A stretch of DNA of 64,000 nt from Flavobacterium humidisoli. Lineage in GTDB: Bacteria; Bacteroidota; Bacteroidia; Flavobacteriales; Flavobacteriaceae. The notes under the pieces are model-generated. The model worked only from the letters and a program-made list of their open reading frames with translations, did not search any database and had not been told where the DNA came from. Each line of letters begins with the position of its first letter. The stretch's first letter is position 1. The translations under genes and the position numbers were made by a program. The DNA lies in contig NZ_CP096829.1 in the NCBI RefSeq assembly GCF_023272795.1, positions 3,906,001 to 3,970,000 on the forward strand, read 5' to 3'. Below are positions 1 to 7,774 of this stretch, piece by piece.

Positions 1-699
1 TTTTTCCTTTTCTACCATAGATAAGGTTGTGAGGCAGGTAATAGGATAGAGCCCTCCTTTATCAATTTTACTTTTGATGTTGTTATCTTTTGGATAGTCC
101 CAACTTAAAAGGTTTATTCCGCTGCAGTTTGCGAAACTTTCCGCATCTTTAGTAAAGCGATTATTGGTTACTATTATACAGGAATTAATAGTTTCGCTAT
201 TAGAAAAAATAGTATGCGTTTTCACTTTAAGGTCATTAAAACGAGAAAGAATGTACATCGGAACTTTTACATCAGAAGAAGCTTCTCTGCTGCTGTGAAA
301 TTTACATTCAATCATCGAAATCAGATTCTCTTTTTTCAGCATTACATCTACTTCATGCGAGACACATTTTCCCTGCAGCGTTAAGTTGGTTCTGGTTTTA
401 AAGCCTTCGGCAGCATATAATCGTGCAATAAATTTTTCAAAGAAAAAACCAGCCGGGCCAAGCATTTGTAAGGCAGAACGCAGATTATAACGCGCTGCAT
501 GACCATTCGAAGCTTTTTTTAGAATAGCAAAAGCCATTTTGTATATCTGTTTGGTCGTTATTCCCTCGTACATTTGACTCTGTATTTGAGCCAGCGATTC
601 TTTAATGAGTTCAGGGGCAGCACCCGATTTTTGAAGAGAAAGCCTTAATTTTTCTATGTCGAAAGGAACAACATGCCCTGAGTGCTTAATTACTTTCAT
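1..699 (-). CDS. ATP-cone domain / Mrr-like endonuclease fusion, 3' end outside window
   Basis: The first ~85 residues form an ATP-cone, the nucleotide-binding regulatory fold known from ribonucleotide reductases (opening KHSGHVVPFDIEKLRLSL). From about residue 88 a PD-(D/E)xK fold of the Mrr restriction-endonuclease type follows, with candidate active-site residues D118, E131 and K133 (motif IECK). The ATG at 697-699 is the start and 233 codons stay open to base 1, so the C-terminus is missing. I infer a nucleotide-sensing DNA nuclease; its target is unknown. Its promoter region carries two FNR-like boxes, so it is probably controlled by the regulator encoded just upstream (823-1872). I know of no characterised member with this domain pair. 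Confidence 0.85.
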   Translation of the reverse strand, partial: MKVIKHSGHVVPFDIEKLRLSLQKSGAAPELIKESLAQIQSQMYEGITTKQIYKMAFAILKKASNGHAARYNLRSALQMLGPAGFFFEKFIARLYAAEGFKTRTNLTLQGKCVSHEVDVMLKKENLISMIECKFHSSREASSDVKVPMYILSRFNDLKVKTHTIFSNSETINSCIIVTNNRFTKDAESFANCSGINLLSWDYPKDNNIKSKIDKGGLYPITCLTTLSMVEKEK

Positions 700-747
700 A
701 AATTTTTAGTTGATCCCTATTACTTAAAAAGTATAGGATTGTTCAAC

Positions 748-812
748 CAAAATTATAGCAGATTATCTAGAGAAGGGATGATCAAAATCACTTAATAAAA
801 TGATTTTGATCA
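748..812 (-). promoter_or_regulatory. Promoter of the ATP-cone nuclease gene with tandem FNR-like boxes
   Basis: Two palindromes TGAT-N4-ATCA lie at 779-790 and 801-812, with centres 22 bp (about two helical turns) apart. Reading leftward, a -7 element TAATTTTG (Bacteroidota consensus TAnnTTTG) lies at 748-755. The proximal box centre is 29.5 bp from the first base of that element, which places it near -41, the class II activator position of CRP/FNR proteins. There is no TTG at the -33 position, as expected of an activator-dependent promoter. The two boxes are also the arms of a perfect 13-bp inverted repeat (778-813), but no T-run follows, so a terminator is less likely. Confidence 0.6.
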
Positions 813-822
813 TAATGAAAGA

Positions 823-1872
823 TTAGTTTTTTATTTTGCTGAGTTTTTCCAAATTGAGTACATGAATGGTACTGGCTGTTTTCTCAATCAGTCCTTCTTC
901 TTTAAAATCGCTTAAAGTGCGACTTACTGTTTCTGGAGAAGTTCCTGAAAATGCGGCAAGATCATCCCTGCTGAACTTGATGCTGGAACCATCCATGCCA
1001 TGCTGTACTACTAAATGGACAATACCTTGGGCAATTCTCTTTCGCACTGACATATAGGCTATCTGCAAGAGGCGAACCTCTTTTTCTCTCATGTCATTGG
1101 CTAGAATTTTAATGAATTTTGCGCCTACATCCGGATAAATAAAAAGGAGTTTATCGAGCTGTTCAGTTGGCAGAAAGCTCAAAACGGTTTCTTCTAAAGC
1201 TATTGTGGTATCATTATAAGTGTCATTAGAAAATAAAATACTGATGTCGAGGTAATCATTCTCTTTAAATACGCCTGTAATGAGTTCACGCCCGTCTTCG
1301 GTTAATTTTACAGTTTTCACTTTGCCGCTTATAATGTAATAAATGCCCGTTACATTGTCCCCCTCATAATGAATATACTGGTTTTTTTTATAGTGCCTTG
1401 TACTTCTTTCCAGCATTATTTCCTTGAGTTTTACCAGTCCGTCCTCTTTAGAAATAAGAGTGTTGAGGTTTTCAGCCGTTTGTCCGTAAAACAGCTGCTG
1501 CAATTCTTGTTTTTTCAGCCTCGCTTCTATAGCCCGTAAAAGTTCCAAATCGTCAAAAGGTTTAGTGAGGTAATCATCTACTCCGAGTTCCATACCTTTA
1601 CGAATATCGGCTCTCTCTGCTTTTGCGGTTAAAAATATTACAGGTGTGGTCTGTGTTTCTGGATTCTTTTGGAGAATGTGTAATACTCCATAGCCATCAA
1701 GCTCGGGCATCATGATATCACAGAGTACAATATCAGGTTTTATTTTTAGCGCTATTTCTACTCCGGCTTTTCCATTGTCGGATGCAAAAACTTCATATCC
1801 TGATAGTTCCAGTATTTCAACAACATTTTCCCTAATATTGTCATTGTCTTCGATAATAAGTATTTTAGTCAT
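823..1872 (-). CDS. Receiver domain fused to CRP/FNR-family transcription regulator
   Basis: Residues 1-120 are a response-regulator receiver domain with acidic residues E8/D9, phosphoacceptor D52 (IVLCDIMMPELDG) and conserved T/K (FLTAK, LTKPF). A cyclic-nucleotide-binding-like beta barrel follows (about 150-260), then a CRP-type winged helix. The recognition helix reads SPETVSRTLSDF; E314, S317 and R318 match the E-xx-SR triad with which E. coli FNR contacts TTGAT half-sites. The only cysteine I see is C51, so an FNR-type Fe-S cluster is absent; input must come by phosphorylation from the kinase. The ATG overlaps the kinase stop by 4 bp (ATGA), so the two are translationally coupled. The predicted targets are the TGAT-N4-RTCA boxes at 779, 801, 5653 and 5706. 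Confidence 0.9.
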   Translation of the reverse strand: MTKILIIEDNDNIRENVVEILELSGYEVFASDNGKAGVEIALKIKPDIVLCDIMMPELDGYGVLHILQKNPETQTTPVIFLTAKAERADIRKGMELGVDDYLTKPFDDLELLRAIEARLKKQELQQLFYGQTAENLNTLISKEDGLVKLKEIMLERSTRHYKKNQYIHYEGDNVTGIYYIISGKVKTVKLTEDGRELITGVFKENDYLDISILFSNDTYNDTTIALEETVLSFLPTEQLDKLLFIYPDVGAKFIKILANDMREKEVRLLQIAYMSVRKRIAQGIVHLVVQHGMDGSSIKFSRDDLAAFSGTSPETVSRTLSDFKEEGLIEKTASTIHVLNLEKLSKIKN

Positions 1873-3056
1873 AAACGCGGCAGTTCAATAGTAAATAAAG
1901 TTCCTTTGTTAATTGCACTTTCAAAAGAAATGGTGCCATTCATCAGAGATACATATCGTGAAACAATGTGCAGTCCGAGACCGGTTCCCGGTAAATTTGC
2001 TGTATTATGAGCCCTAAAAAAAGCTTCAAATAAATGTTCATGATCTTCCTCAGGAATACCTATGCCATTGTCTTTTATGTTTATTGTTATTGTACTGGCA
2101 TTAATTGAGGTAAAAAGCTCAATTTCAGTTTCTTCTCCCGAGTATTTAATAGCATTAGAAACAAGATTAATGATACAATTTTTGAGCAGGTTTTTATCTA
2201 ATTTTACTAAAGTGACTTCTGTGTTGGGAATGGTTACGATTTTTTGCTTTTTTTTGGTGAGAAGCTTTAATTCACTTATAATTTCCTTTATAAAATCCTG
2301 AAGATCAAAACAGGATATCTGGAGTGTGATTTTATTAGATTCCGCTTTTTCAAGAAGCAGAAAATCATCCAGAATAGTCGTTAGGTTTGAAACAGCACTT
2401 TTAATTTTTCTTATGTGCGTTTCAATTTTTGGATTATTTAAATCTTCTGAATAGCGCTGAATCAAAGAAGTGGAAAGATGAATGGTGCTGAGCGGTGTCC
2501 TGAATTCATGGGAAGCCATTGATAATAGGCGGCTTTTAATTTTACCGAGTTCTTTTTCTTTTTCCAGTGTACTGCTGACCTCTTCCTTAGTCTGAGTTAA
2601 TGCGGCAATTGTTTCATTTAGCGAATGGGTACGGTCTTTTACTAATTCCTCTAGATGCTGCGTGTACTGCATGAGTCTGTTTTCGGCTTCTTTTTGGTGG
2701 CTCATGTCATGAATAAAACCTGCAAAAATTCTTTCTCCTTCAAATTTCACTTCACTCACTCCAAGTCGGAAGGGGAAAATGTTGCCGTCTTTTTTTCGTC
2801 CAAGCACATCTCTGTCATGGCCAATAATATGAGGAATTCCGGAAGATTTATAACTTTCTATATATGAATCATGTTTTTCCCGGTCGGGAGAAGGCATCAA
2901 AAGTGAAATGTTTTTACCGATTACTTCTTCTGGATCATATAAAAAAAGCCGGCAAGCAGAAGGATTTATAGATTCTACAATTCCTTTTTCGTTAATTGTA
3001 ATGATACCATCGATTGCATTCTCAATAATTGCCTTTAAAAGTGCTTGATTTTTCAT
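1869..3056 (-). CDS. FixL-like PAS sensor histidine kinase
   Basis: One PAS domain (about 5-125), a coiled linker, a HisKA domain with phosphoacceptor H183 (SMASHEFRTPLS), and a C-terminal HATPase domain (N box NLVSNAIKYS, then GIGIP and GTGLGLHIV). No membrane segment is visible, so the protein is cytosolic. The PAS F-helix reads REKHDSYIESY and is followed by PHIIGHDRDVLGRKKDG, closely resembling the haem PAS of rhizobial FixL: H62 matches the haem-ligand histidine and R82 the FixL arginine that contacts bound O2. Oxygen sensing is therefore likely but inferred; the same signature also occurs in PAS domains of unproven haem content. It is co-transcribed with the receiver-FNR regulator. Confidence 0.88.
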   Translation of the reverse strand: MKNQALLKAIIENAIDGIITINEKGIVESINPSACRLFLYDPEEVIGKNISLLMPSPDREKHDSYIESYKSSGIPHIIGHDRDVLGRKKDGNIFPFRLGVSEVKFEGERIFAGFIHDMSHQKEAENRLMQYTQHLEELVKDRTHSLNETIAALTQTKEEVSSTLEKEKELGKIKSRLLSMASHEFRTPLSTIHLSTSLIQRYSEDLNNPKIETHIRKIKSAVSNLTTILDDFLLLEKAESNKITLQISCFDLQDFIKEIISELKLLTKKKQKIVTIPNTEVTLVKLDKNLLKNCIINLVSNAIKYSGEETEIELFTSINASTITINIKDNGIGIPEEDHEHLFEAFFRAHNTANLPGTGLGLHIVSRYVSLMNGTISFESAINKGTLFTIELPRL

Positions 3057-3079
3057 GTTGCAATCGGTTTTTGGTCTAA

Positions 3080-3109
3080 CAAATGTCGCAAAATGTTTTT
3101 GATAACCAA
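3080..3109 (-). promoter_or_regulatory. Probable housekeeping promoter of the kinase-regulator operon
   Basis: On the minus strand a TTG (3107-3109) is followed after exactly 19 bases by GACATTTG (3080-3087), one mismatch from the Bacteroidota -7 consensus TAnnTTTG. The kinase ATG begins 24 bases downstream. No FNR-like box sits at the 29.5-bp distance seen at the neighbouring promoters, so the sensor pair appears to be expressed from a basal promoter. Confidence 0.45.
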
Positions 3110-3166
3110 TCTATTAGAGACTTAATTTTTGCTAAAGAAATATTGAGTTGTTTGTAAAATCATGTT

Positions 3167-5581
3167 TTAAGAGGTATAAGTATTTTTCTGTTCTGCAATA
3201 TCATTTTTCAGAACGGAGTTTATAGTTTTAATGCCATTTAGCAAAGCATCGGCATTAAAGGAAATACTGTTGATTCCCGCCATGACCAAAAACTTTGCAA
3301 AGTCTGCTGAATCACTTGGCGCCTGCCCGCAAATTCCAATTTTTCTATTCATTTTGTTAGCCGTCTGAATCATTTGAAGAATAAGTTTTTGAGATGCTTT
3401 ATTATCTTCATCAAAAAGGGCGGCGATTAATTCAGAGTCACGATCAATACCTAATGTGAGTTGCGTTAGATCATTTGAGCCGATAGAAAAACCATCAAAA
3501 ATTTCCGCAAATTCTTCTGCCATTAAAACATTTGAGGGTATTTCTGCCATGACATATATTTCTAGTCCGTTTTCATGCTGTTTTAAACCGTGCTCTGCCA
3601 TAATAGCAATGACTTTTTTCCCTTCTTCAGGAGTACGGCAAAAAGGGATCATGAGTTTTACATTGGTAAGACCCATATCATCTCGAACTGCTTTCATAGC
3701 CTGACATTCAAGCTTAAATCCTTCGCGATATTTTTCATGATAATAACGTGAAGCGCCCCTAAAACCAAGCATTGGATTTTCTTCCTGAGGTTCAAAAAAT
3801 GTGCCTCCAAGAAGACCTGAATATTCATTGCTTTTAAAATCGCTCATTCTCACAATAACTTCTTTAGGATAAAAAGCGGCGGCTATTGTTGCCACACCCT
3901 GCGATAGTTTTTCGATGAGGTAATCAGCTTTGGTGTCATAATTTTCCGTGAGTTTGTTAATTGCTGTGCTTTGAACCGAATCAACTACTTTATCGGGATG
4001 GATCAGCGCCATTGGATGTATCTTTGCATAATGTGTTATAATAAATTCAATACGAAGCAGTCCCACACCATCATTAGGATAAAAAGAAAGTTCAAAAGCT
4101 TTATCGGGCTCAGAAGCAATAAGCTGGACTTTTGGTTTTCTAGGCAGTGTAATTTCTTCAAGCGCTGTGGTTGTTTGTAAGTATTTCAATTTATCTTTAT
4201 ATACATATCCCGTTTTTCCCTCAGCACAGCTTATTGTGATTGCATCGCCATCTTTTATTAACTCAGTGGCATTCTCAGTTCCTACTATAGCAGGAGTTCC
4301 AAGTTCACGGGCCACTATCGAAGCATGACTTGTTCTTCCTCCTTTATTAGTCACAATTCCGGCTACTTTTTTAAGGATAGGGTCCCAATCTGGGCTAGTG
4401 AAATTAGTAATGAGAATATCTCCTTCTTGTAGTGCTGAAGCATCTTTAGGTGAATGCAATATTCTAGCAATGCCACTGGCAATAGCATTTCCTATAGCTT
4501 CACCGGTTATGATTTCTTCTCCTTTTTTTTCTAATTTATAAGAAGTTATACATAAAGGATTGATCAGGGAATGTACAGTTTCGGGTCTGGCCTGAATGAT
4601 GTAAAGCTCCCCATTCATACCGTCTTTTGCCCACTCAAAATCCATTGGTTTGTTATAATGATTTTCTATAATAAGCGCCCATCTGGCCAATTTTTCAATT
4701 TCTGAATCCTGAAGGACAAATTTATTGCACCATTTTCTCGGAGTTACTTTTAGAATAGTTGAATTGACACCGGCTGAATTTTCATTGTAAATAAGCATTT
4801 TTGTTTTTGTGCCAAGATTTTTTTGCAGAATGGCTTTTTTATTGTTTTTAAGAGAAGTTTTAAATACAAGAAATTCATCTGGAGTTACAGTTCCCTGAAC
4901 AATGGTTTCGCCCAAACCCCAAGTACCTGCAATATGAATCAAATCACGAAATCCTGACTCGGGTTCAAGCGTAAAACCTATTCCGGAACAGGCCAGATCT
5001 GAGCGAACCATCTGCTGGATTCCTACTGAAAGGAATACTTTATCATGATCAAAACCTTTATCTAATCTGTATTTGATTGCTCGGTCTGTATAAAGAGAGG
5101 CAAAACAGCATTTAACGGCATATATAAGCGGCATAGTTCCTTTTATATTTAAAAACGAATCGTGCTGCCCTGCAAAACTAGCATTATCCAAATCTTCTGC
5201 TGTGGCGCTGCTTCTTACGGCGACGTTCATTTCATTATCTTTAGATAAGTCTGTATAAGCAGATGAAATTGCAGTTTGAAGATCCAGCGGGAATTTTGCA
5301 TCCAGCATTAGCTTTCGGGCTTTTGAACCGATTTCGCTTAAGTTCATAAAGTCTTTCTTGTCCAGAAGTTTCATCAGTTCATCTAAAGGAGCATTTAAAC
5401 TATTATAATTTATAAAGTCTTTATGAGCAGTTGTGGTAATGGCAAAACCATTTGGGACTCTAATTCCCTGCGGAATAAGATTGTTATACATTTCGCCCAA
5501 AGAAGCATTTTTGCCGCCTACTTTACTACTATCATTAATCCCGATCTGATTAAATTTTAAAATATACTTTTCCATTTTCAT
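3167..5581 (-). CDS. ppsA: Phosphoenolpyruvate synthase
   Basis: Converts pyruvate, ATP and water to PEP, AMP and phosphate (EC 2.7.9.2), the first step from pyruvate into gluconeogenesis. The 804 residues match the family length (~790-870). The N-terminal PPDK/ATP-grasp domain spans about 1-350 (VGGKNASLGEMY, RSSATAEDLDNASFAGQ). The swivelling phosphohistidine domain has the catalytic histidine in GGRTSHASIVAREL near residue 420. The C-terminal PEP-binding barrel ends with GICGQAPSDS, which carries the conserved Cys. It lies 110 bp upstream of the kinase gene on the same strand and could be read into it, although the kinase has its own candidate promoter. An FNR-like box upstream suggests control by the adjacent regulator. 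Confidence 0.95.
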   Translation of the reverse strand: MKMEKYILKFNQIGINDSSKVGGKNASLGEMYNNLIPQGIRVPNGFAITTTAHKDFINYNSLNAPLDELMKLLDKKDFMNLSEIGSKARKLMLDAKFPLDLQTAISSAYTDLSKDNEMNVAVRSSATAEDLDNASFAGQHDSFLNIKGTMPLIYAVKCCFASLYTDRAIKYRLDKGFDHDKVFLSVGIQQMVRSDLACSGIGFTLEPESGFRDLIHIAGTWGLGETIVQGTVTPDEFLVFKTSLKNNKKAILQKNLGTKTKMLIYNENSAGVNSTILKVTPRKWCNKFVLQDSEIEKLARWALIIENHYNKPMDFEWAKDGMNGELYIIQARPETVHSLINPLCITSYKLEKKGEEIITGEAIGNAIASGIARILHSPKDASALQEGDILITNFTSPDWDPILKKVAGIVTNKGGRTSHASIVARELGTPAIVGTENATELIKDGDAITISCAEGKTGYVYKDKLKYLQTTTALEEITLPRKPKVQLIASEPDKAFELSFYPNDGVGLLRIEFIITHYAKIHPMALIHPDKVVDSVQSTAINKLTENYDTKADYLIEKLSQGVATIAAAFYPKEVIVRMSDFKSNEYSGLLGGTFFEPQEENPMLGFRGASRYYHEKYREGFKLECQAMKAVRDDMGLTNVKLMIPFCRTPEEGKKVIAIMAEHGLKQHENGLEIYVMAEIPSNVLMAEEFAEIFDGFSIGSNDLTQLTLGIDRDSELIAALFDEDNKASQKLILQMIQTANKMNRKIGICGQAPSDSADFAKFLVMAGINSISFNADALLNGIKTINSVLKNDIAEQKNTYTS

Positions 5582-5621
5582 TGCTTTTAAAATCTCGTAT
5601 TTATGGCTTTAAATTCTCTAA

Positions 5622-5664
5622 TAAAGATAAGCTGATGCATAATTATTAGAAATGATGGCAGTCA
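5622..5664 (-). promoter_or_regulatory. ppsA promoter with FNR-like box
   Basis: The -7 element TATCTTTA (5622-5629 on the minus strand) is one base from TAnnTTTG. A near-consensus FNR box TGAT-GGCA-GTCA lies at 5653-5664, inside the longer palindrome AAATGA-N6-TCATTT (5650-5667). The box centre is 29.5 bp from the first base of the -7 element, the same distance as at the nuclease and dinD promoters. Transcription would start about 35 bases before the ppsA ATG. Confidence 0.55.
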
Positions 5665-5705
5665 TTTAATACGTTTTTTTAGAGTTTTAAAGACTTTCTA
5701 ATATG

Positions 5706-5748
5706 TGATGCAGATCATTTTACGGCACTAAATAATAAATGACATTTG
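5706..5748 (+). promoter_or_regulatory. dinD promoter with FNR-like box
   Basis: A perfect TGAT-GCAG-ATCA box at 5706-5717 lies upstream of GACATTTG at 5741-5748 (one mismatch from TAnnTTTG). Centre-to-element distance is 29.5 bp, again a class II activator geometry. The dinD start is 80 bp further on. No -33 TTG is evident, consistent with activator dependence. The divergent ppsA promoter uses a different box about 53 bp away. Confidence 0.55.
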
Positions 5749-5827
5749 TGTACAGGATTAGATAAGACAAAGATTTCTAATTCTTAAAAAAAAGGTTTTA
5801 GAATTTTTATAATTGAAAAACTGCAAC

Positions 5828-6694
5828 ATGAAAACAAAAAAATCACAGGAGAATAATATATCCGTTTTTGAAAAACTTAGAAAAACAGATAAAAGCGGTC
5901 ATGAATTTTGGAGTGCTAAAGAACTTGCTAAACTGCTGGATTATCCTAAATACAGTTTATTTTTGAAGGTAATAGATAAGGCAAAAGCAGGTTGTATTAA
6001 TGCTGGCCAGGAAACAGGTCTACATTTTAAAGATGTCGGTCCTATAAAATCAGTGGGTGATGATTTACAAAGAAACAATGGCGATATAAAACTATCGCGT
6101 TATGGCTGTTATCTTGCAATTCAAAACGGAGATCCAAATTTGAAACCCGTTGCTTTGGGACAAGCCTATTTTGCAACGCAGACTCGTTTACGCGAACTGA
6201 GCCAGCAGAAGCATAAAAATTTAAAAATAGTAAAAGAGAGAAGGCTTTTTCTTCGAGAAGAACTGGCTAAAAGAAATCTTCAGCTTGCAGGAGCAGCGCA
6301 AAAAGCAGGCATAACGAAACCTGCAGATTATGCCTTTTTTCAGAATCATGGCTATAGAGGACTTTACGGAGGATTAGATGTAAAAGCGATCCGTGAGATC
6401 AAAAACCTAGACGCAAATGAAAATATTCTGGATTATATGGATAGTGATGAATTAGCGGCCAATTTATTTCGTGTTACACAAACTACAGAGAAGCTCAAAA
6501 ATGATAATGTTCATGATATTGTTGATGCCAATAGTGTTCATTTTACCGTGGGATTAAAAGTTCGTAAAGCACTAGAAGATGCTGGAAATACTCTTCCGGA
6601 GAATATGCCGGCAGTTGAGGATATTTCTTTGGCAGAGAAAAAAGATAAAGAATTGAAATCCAGAAAAAGTAGCAAAACAAGAACTATTCACTAG
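5828..6694 (+). CDS. dinD: DinD-family protein (DNA-damage-inducible protein D homologue)
   Basis: 288 residues from the chosen ATG at 5828; an in-frame TTG at 5813 would add five residues and seems less likely. The protein resembles E. coli DinD (274 aa) along its length: an N-terminal Bro-N/ANT-like segment (FWSAKELAKLLDYPKYSLF, SRYGCYLAIQNGDPNLKPVA, YFATQTR) and a C-terminal part beginning RELSQQ. E. coli DinD is SOS-induced and interacts with RecA filaments; whether this one does is unknown. I see no LexA-type operator; an FNR-like box sits upstream instead. The tail after residue ~265 is lysine-rich. The mgtC-like gene follows 40 bp downstream and may be co-transcribed. Confidence 0.82.
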   Translation: MKTKKSQENNISVFEKLRKTDKSGHEFWSAKELAKLLDYPKYSLFLKVIDKAKAGCINAGQETGLHFKDVGPIKSVGDDLQRNNGDIKLSRYGCYLAIQNGDPNLKPVALGQAYFATQTRLRELSQQKHKNLKIVKERRLFLREELAKRNLQLAGAAQKAGITKPADYAFFQNHGYRGLYGGLDVKAIREIKNLDANENILDYMDSDELAANLFRVTQTTEKLKNDNVHDIVDANSVHFTVGLKVRKALEDAGNTLPENMPAVEDISLAEKKDKELKSRKSSKTRTIH

Positions 6695-6734
6695 ATGAAG
6701 AGAGTAAAATTTTAATCATTTAAAAATTATAGTT

Positions 6735-7157
6735 TTGAGTACAACAGAATTTTTATTTCGATTAATAGCGGCCTTAATTGCCGGATTAATTATTGGTTTT
6801 GAAAGGCAATGGCATCATAAAGAAACTGGGCTTACTACAAATATGCTTGTAGCAACTGGAGCTGCCGCTTTTGTATTATTGTCCATAAAAGTTTCAGCCG
6901 TAAATTCAAATATTGATGTTACGCGAATTACTGCCCAGATTGTTATGGGAGTTGGCTTTCTGGGAGCCGGAGTTATTTTTAGAGAAGGACCAAATGTACA
7001 TGGTTTAAACTCGGCCGCTACGCTATGGTGCAGTGCTGCAATTGGCTGTATTGCAGCTTCGGGATATTTTATTGAAGCATTGGTGTGTACACTTTTAGTT
7101 GCGATAGTGAATACCGTTCTTGAACCAGTAGATCAATGGCTGCGAAATAGAAAATAA
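6735..7157 (+). CDS. MgtC/SapB-family membrane protein
   Basis: A 140-residue protein with about four transmembrane helices and the MgtC/SapB signature: LIAGLIIGFERQWHHKETGL near the N-terminus, then VGFLGAGVIFREG and HGLNSAATLWCSAAIG. It corresponds to the membrane domain alone; the C-terminal ACT-like domain of Salmonella MgtC is absent, as in many short homologues. MgtC proteins have been linked to low-magnesium and acid adaptation and to inhibition of F1Fo ATP synthase; which applies here is unknown. The start is TTG at 6735, because the first in-frame ATG lies inside the conserved domain. It probably forms an operon with dinD. Confidence 0.85.
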   Translation: MSTTEFLFRLIAALIAGLIIGFERQWHHKETGLTTNMLVATGAAAFVLLSIKVSAVNSNIDVTRITAQIVMGVGFLGAGVIFREGPNVHGLNSAATLWCSAAIGCIAASGYFIEALVCTLLVAIVNTVLEPVDQWLRNRK

Positions 7158-7243
7158 TTATAGAGACAAATTTCTATTTTATACTAATGAGAATAGTTAA
7201 TCAGTTTTGAATAATAATCGAAGGAATTAATTAAGTAATTTAT

Positions 7244-7681
7244 ATGAAAACAAAATTCTACATAATAACCTTCATTGGTCTACTATTTTATTGCTGTCAG
7301 CAAAAGGACTCGATTGATTCAAACGAAAATATTGATTTAGATTCAGTTGAAATCTCTGGCATCGATAATGAAATGCTTAGAGAATGGTTTTCCTTAAACA
7401 GACATTCAGATAGTATTGTGGCTTCTGCACGGCTTATTATAAAAGAGAGGAGAGACGAGGTTGAATTTCATCCACAGGATGAGCGCGAATACATCACTAC
7501 CTGTATTAATGAAGCTCAGCAGCATCTTGACGAATTGAAAAGAAAGGTGAAATACATCAGAGAATTTGCTGTTCAAATTAAAAAATATGATCCCGAGGTA
7601 CAGTACAAGATTGATTCGCTAAAAGAAGATTACATTCAGGAGGAACTAAAGCTTAATGAGTCACTAAGCCACTTGTATTAG
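7244..7681 (+). CDS. Hypothetical lipoprotein
   Basis: 145 residues. The N-terminus is a lipoprotein signal (MKTKFYIITFIGLLFYCC) with lipobox-type cysteines at 17-18, so it should be anchored in the envelope. The mature part is charged and predicted mostly helical, with heptad-like stretches between residues 85 and 140 (QQHLDELKRKVKYIREFAVQ). I recognise no domain. It lies between mgtC and the amidohydrolase gene with spacers of 86 and 93 bp and no clear operon link. Confidence 0.7.
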   Translation: MKTKFYIITFIGLLFYCCQQKDSIDSNENIDLDSVEISGIDNEMLREWFSLNRHSDSIVASARLIIKERRDEVEFHPQDEREYITTCINEAQQHLDELKRKVKYIREFAVQIKKYDPEVQYKIDSLKEDYIQEELKLNESLSHLY

Positions 7682-7774
7682 TTTAAAATTAAATATACTG
7701 TCGATTAAATGATTAAAAAACAGTATGTTATTTCTATCTTTATAAGATGTTAAACGACTAAAAATAATTTTGAA

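Noticed and set aside
778..813. Perfect 13-bp inverted repeat as a terminator of the regulator gene
   Set aside because: No T-run follows on either strand, each arm is itself an FNR-like box, and the spacing to the -7 element favours an operator.
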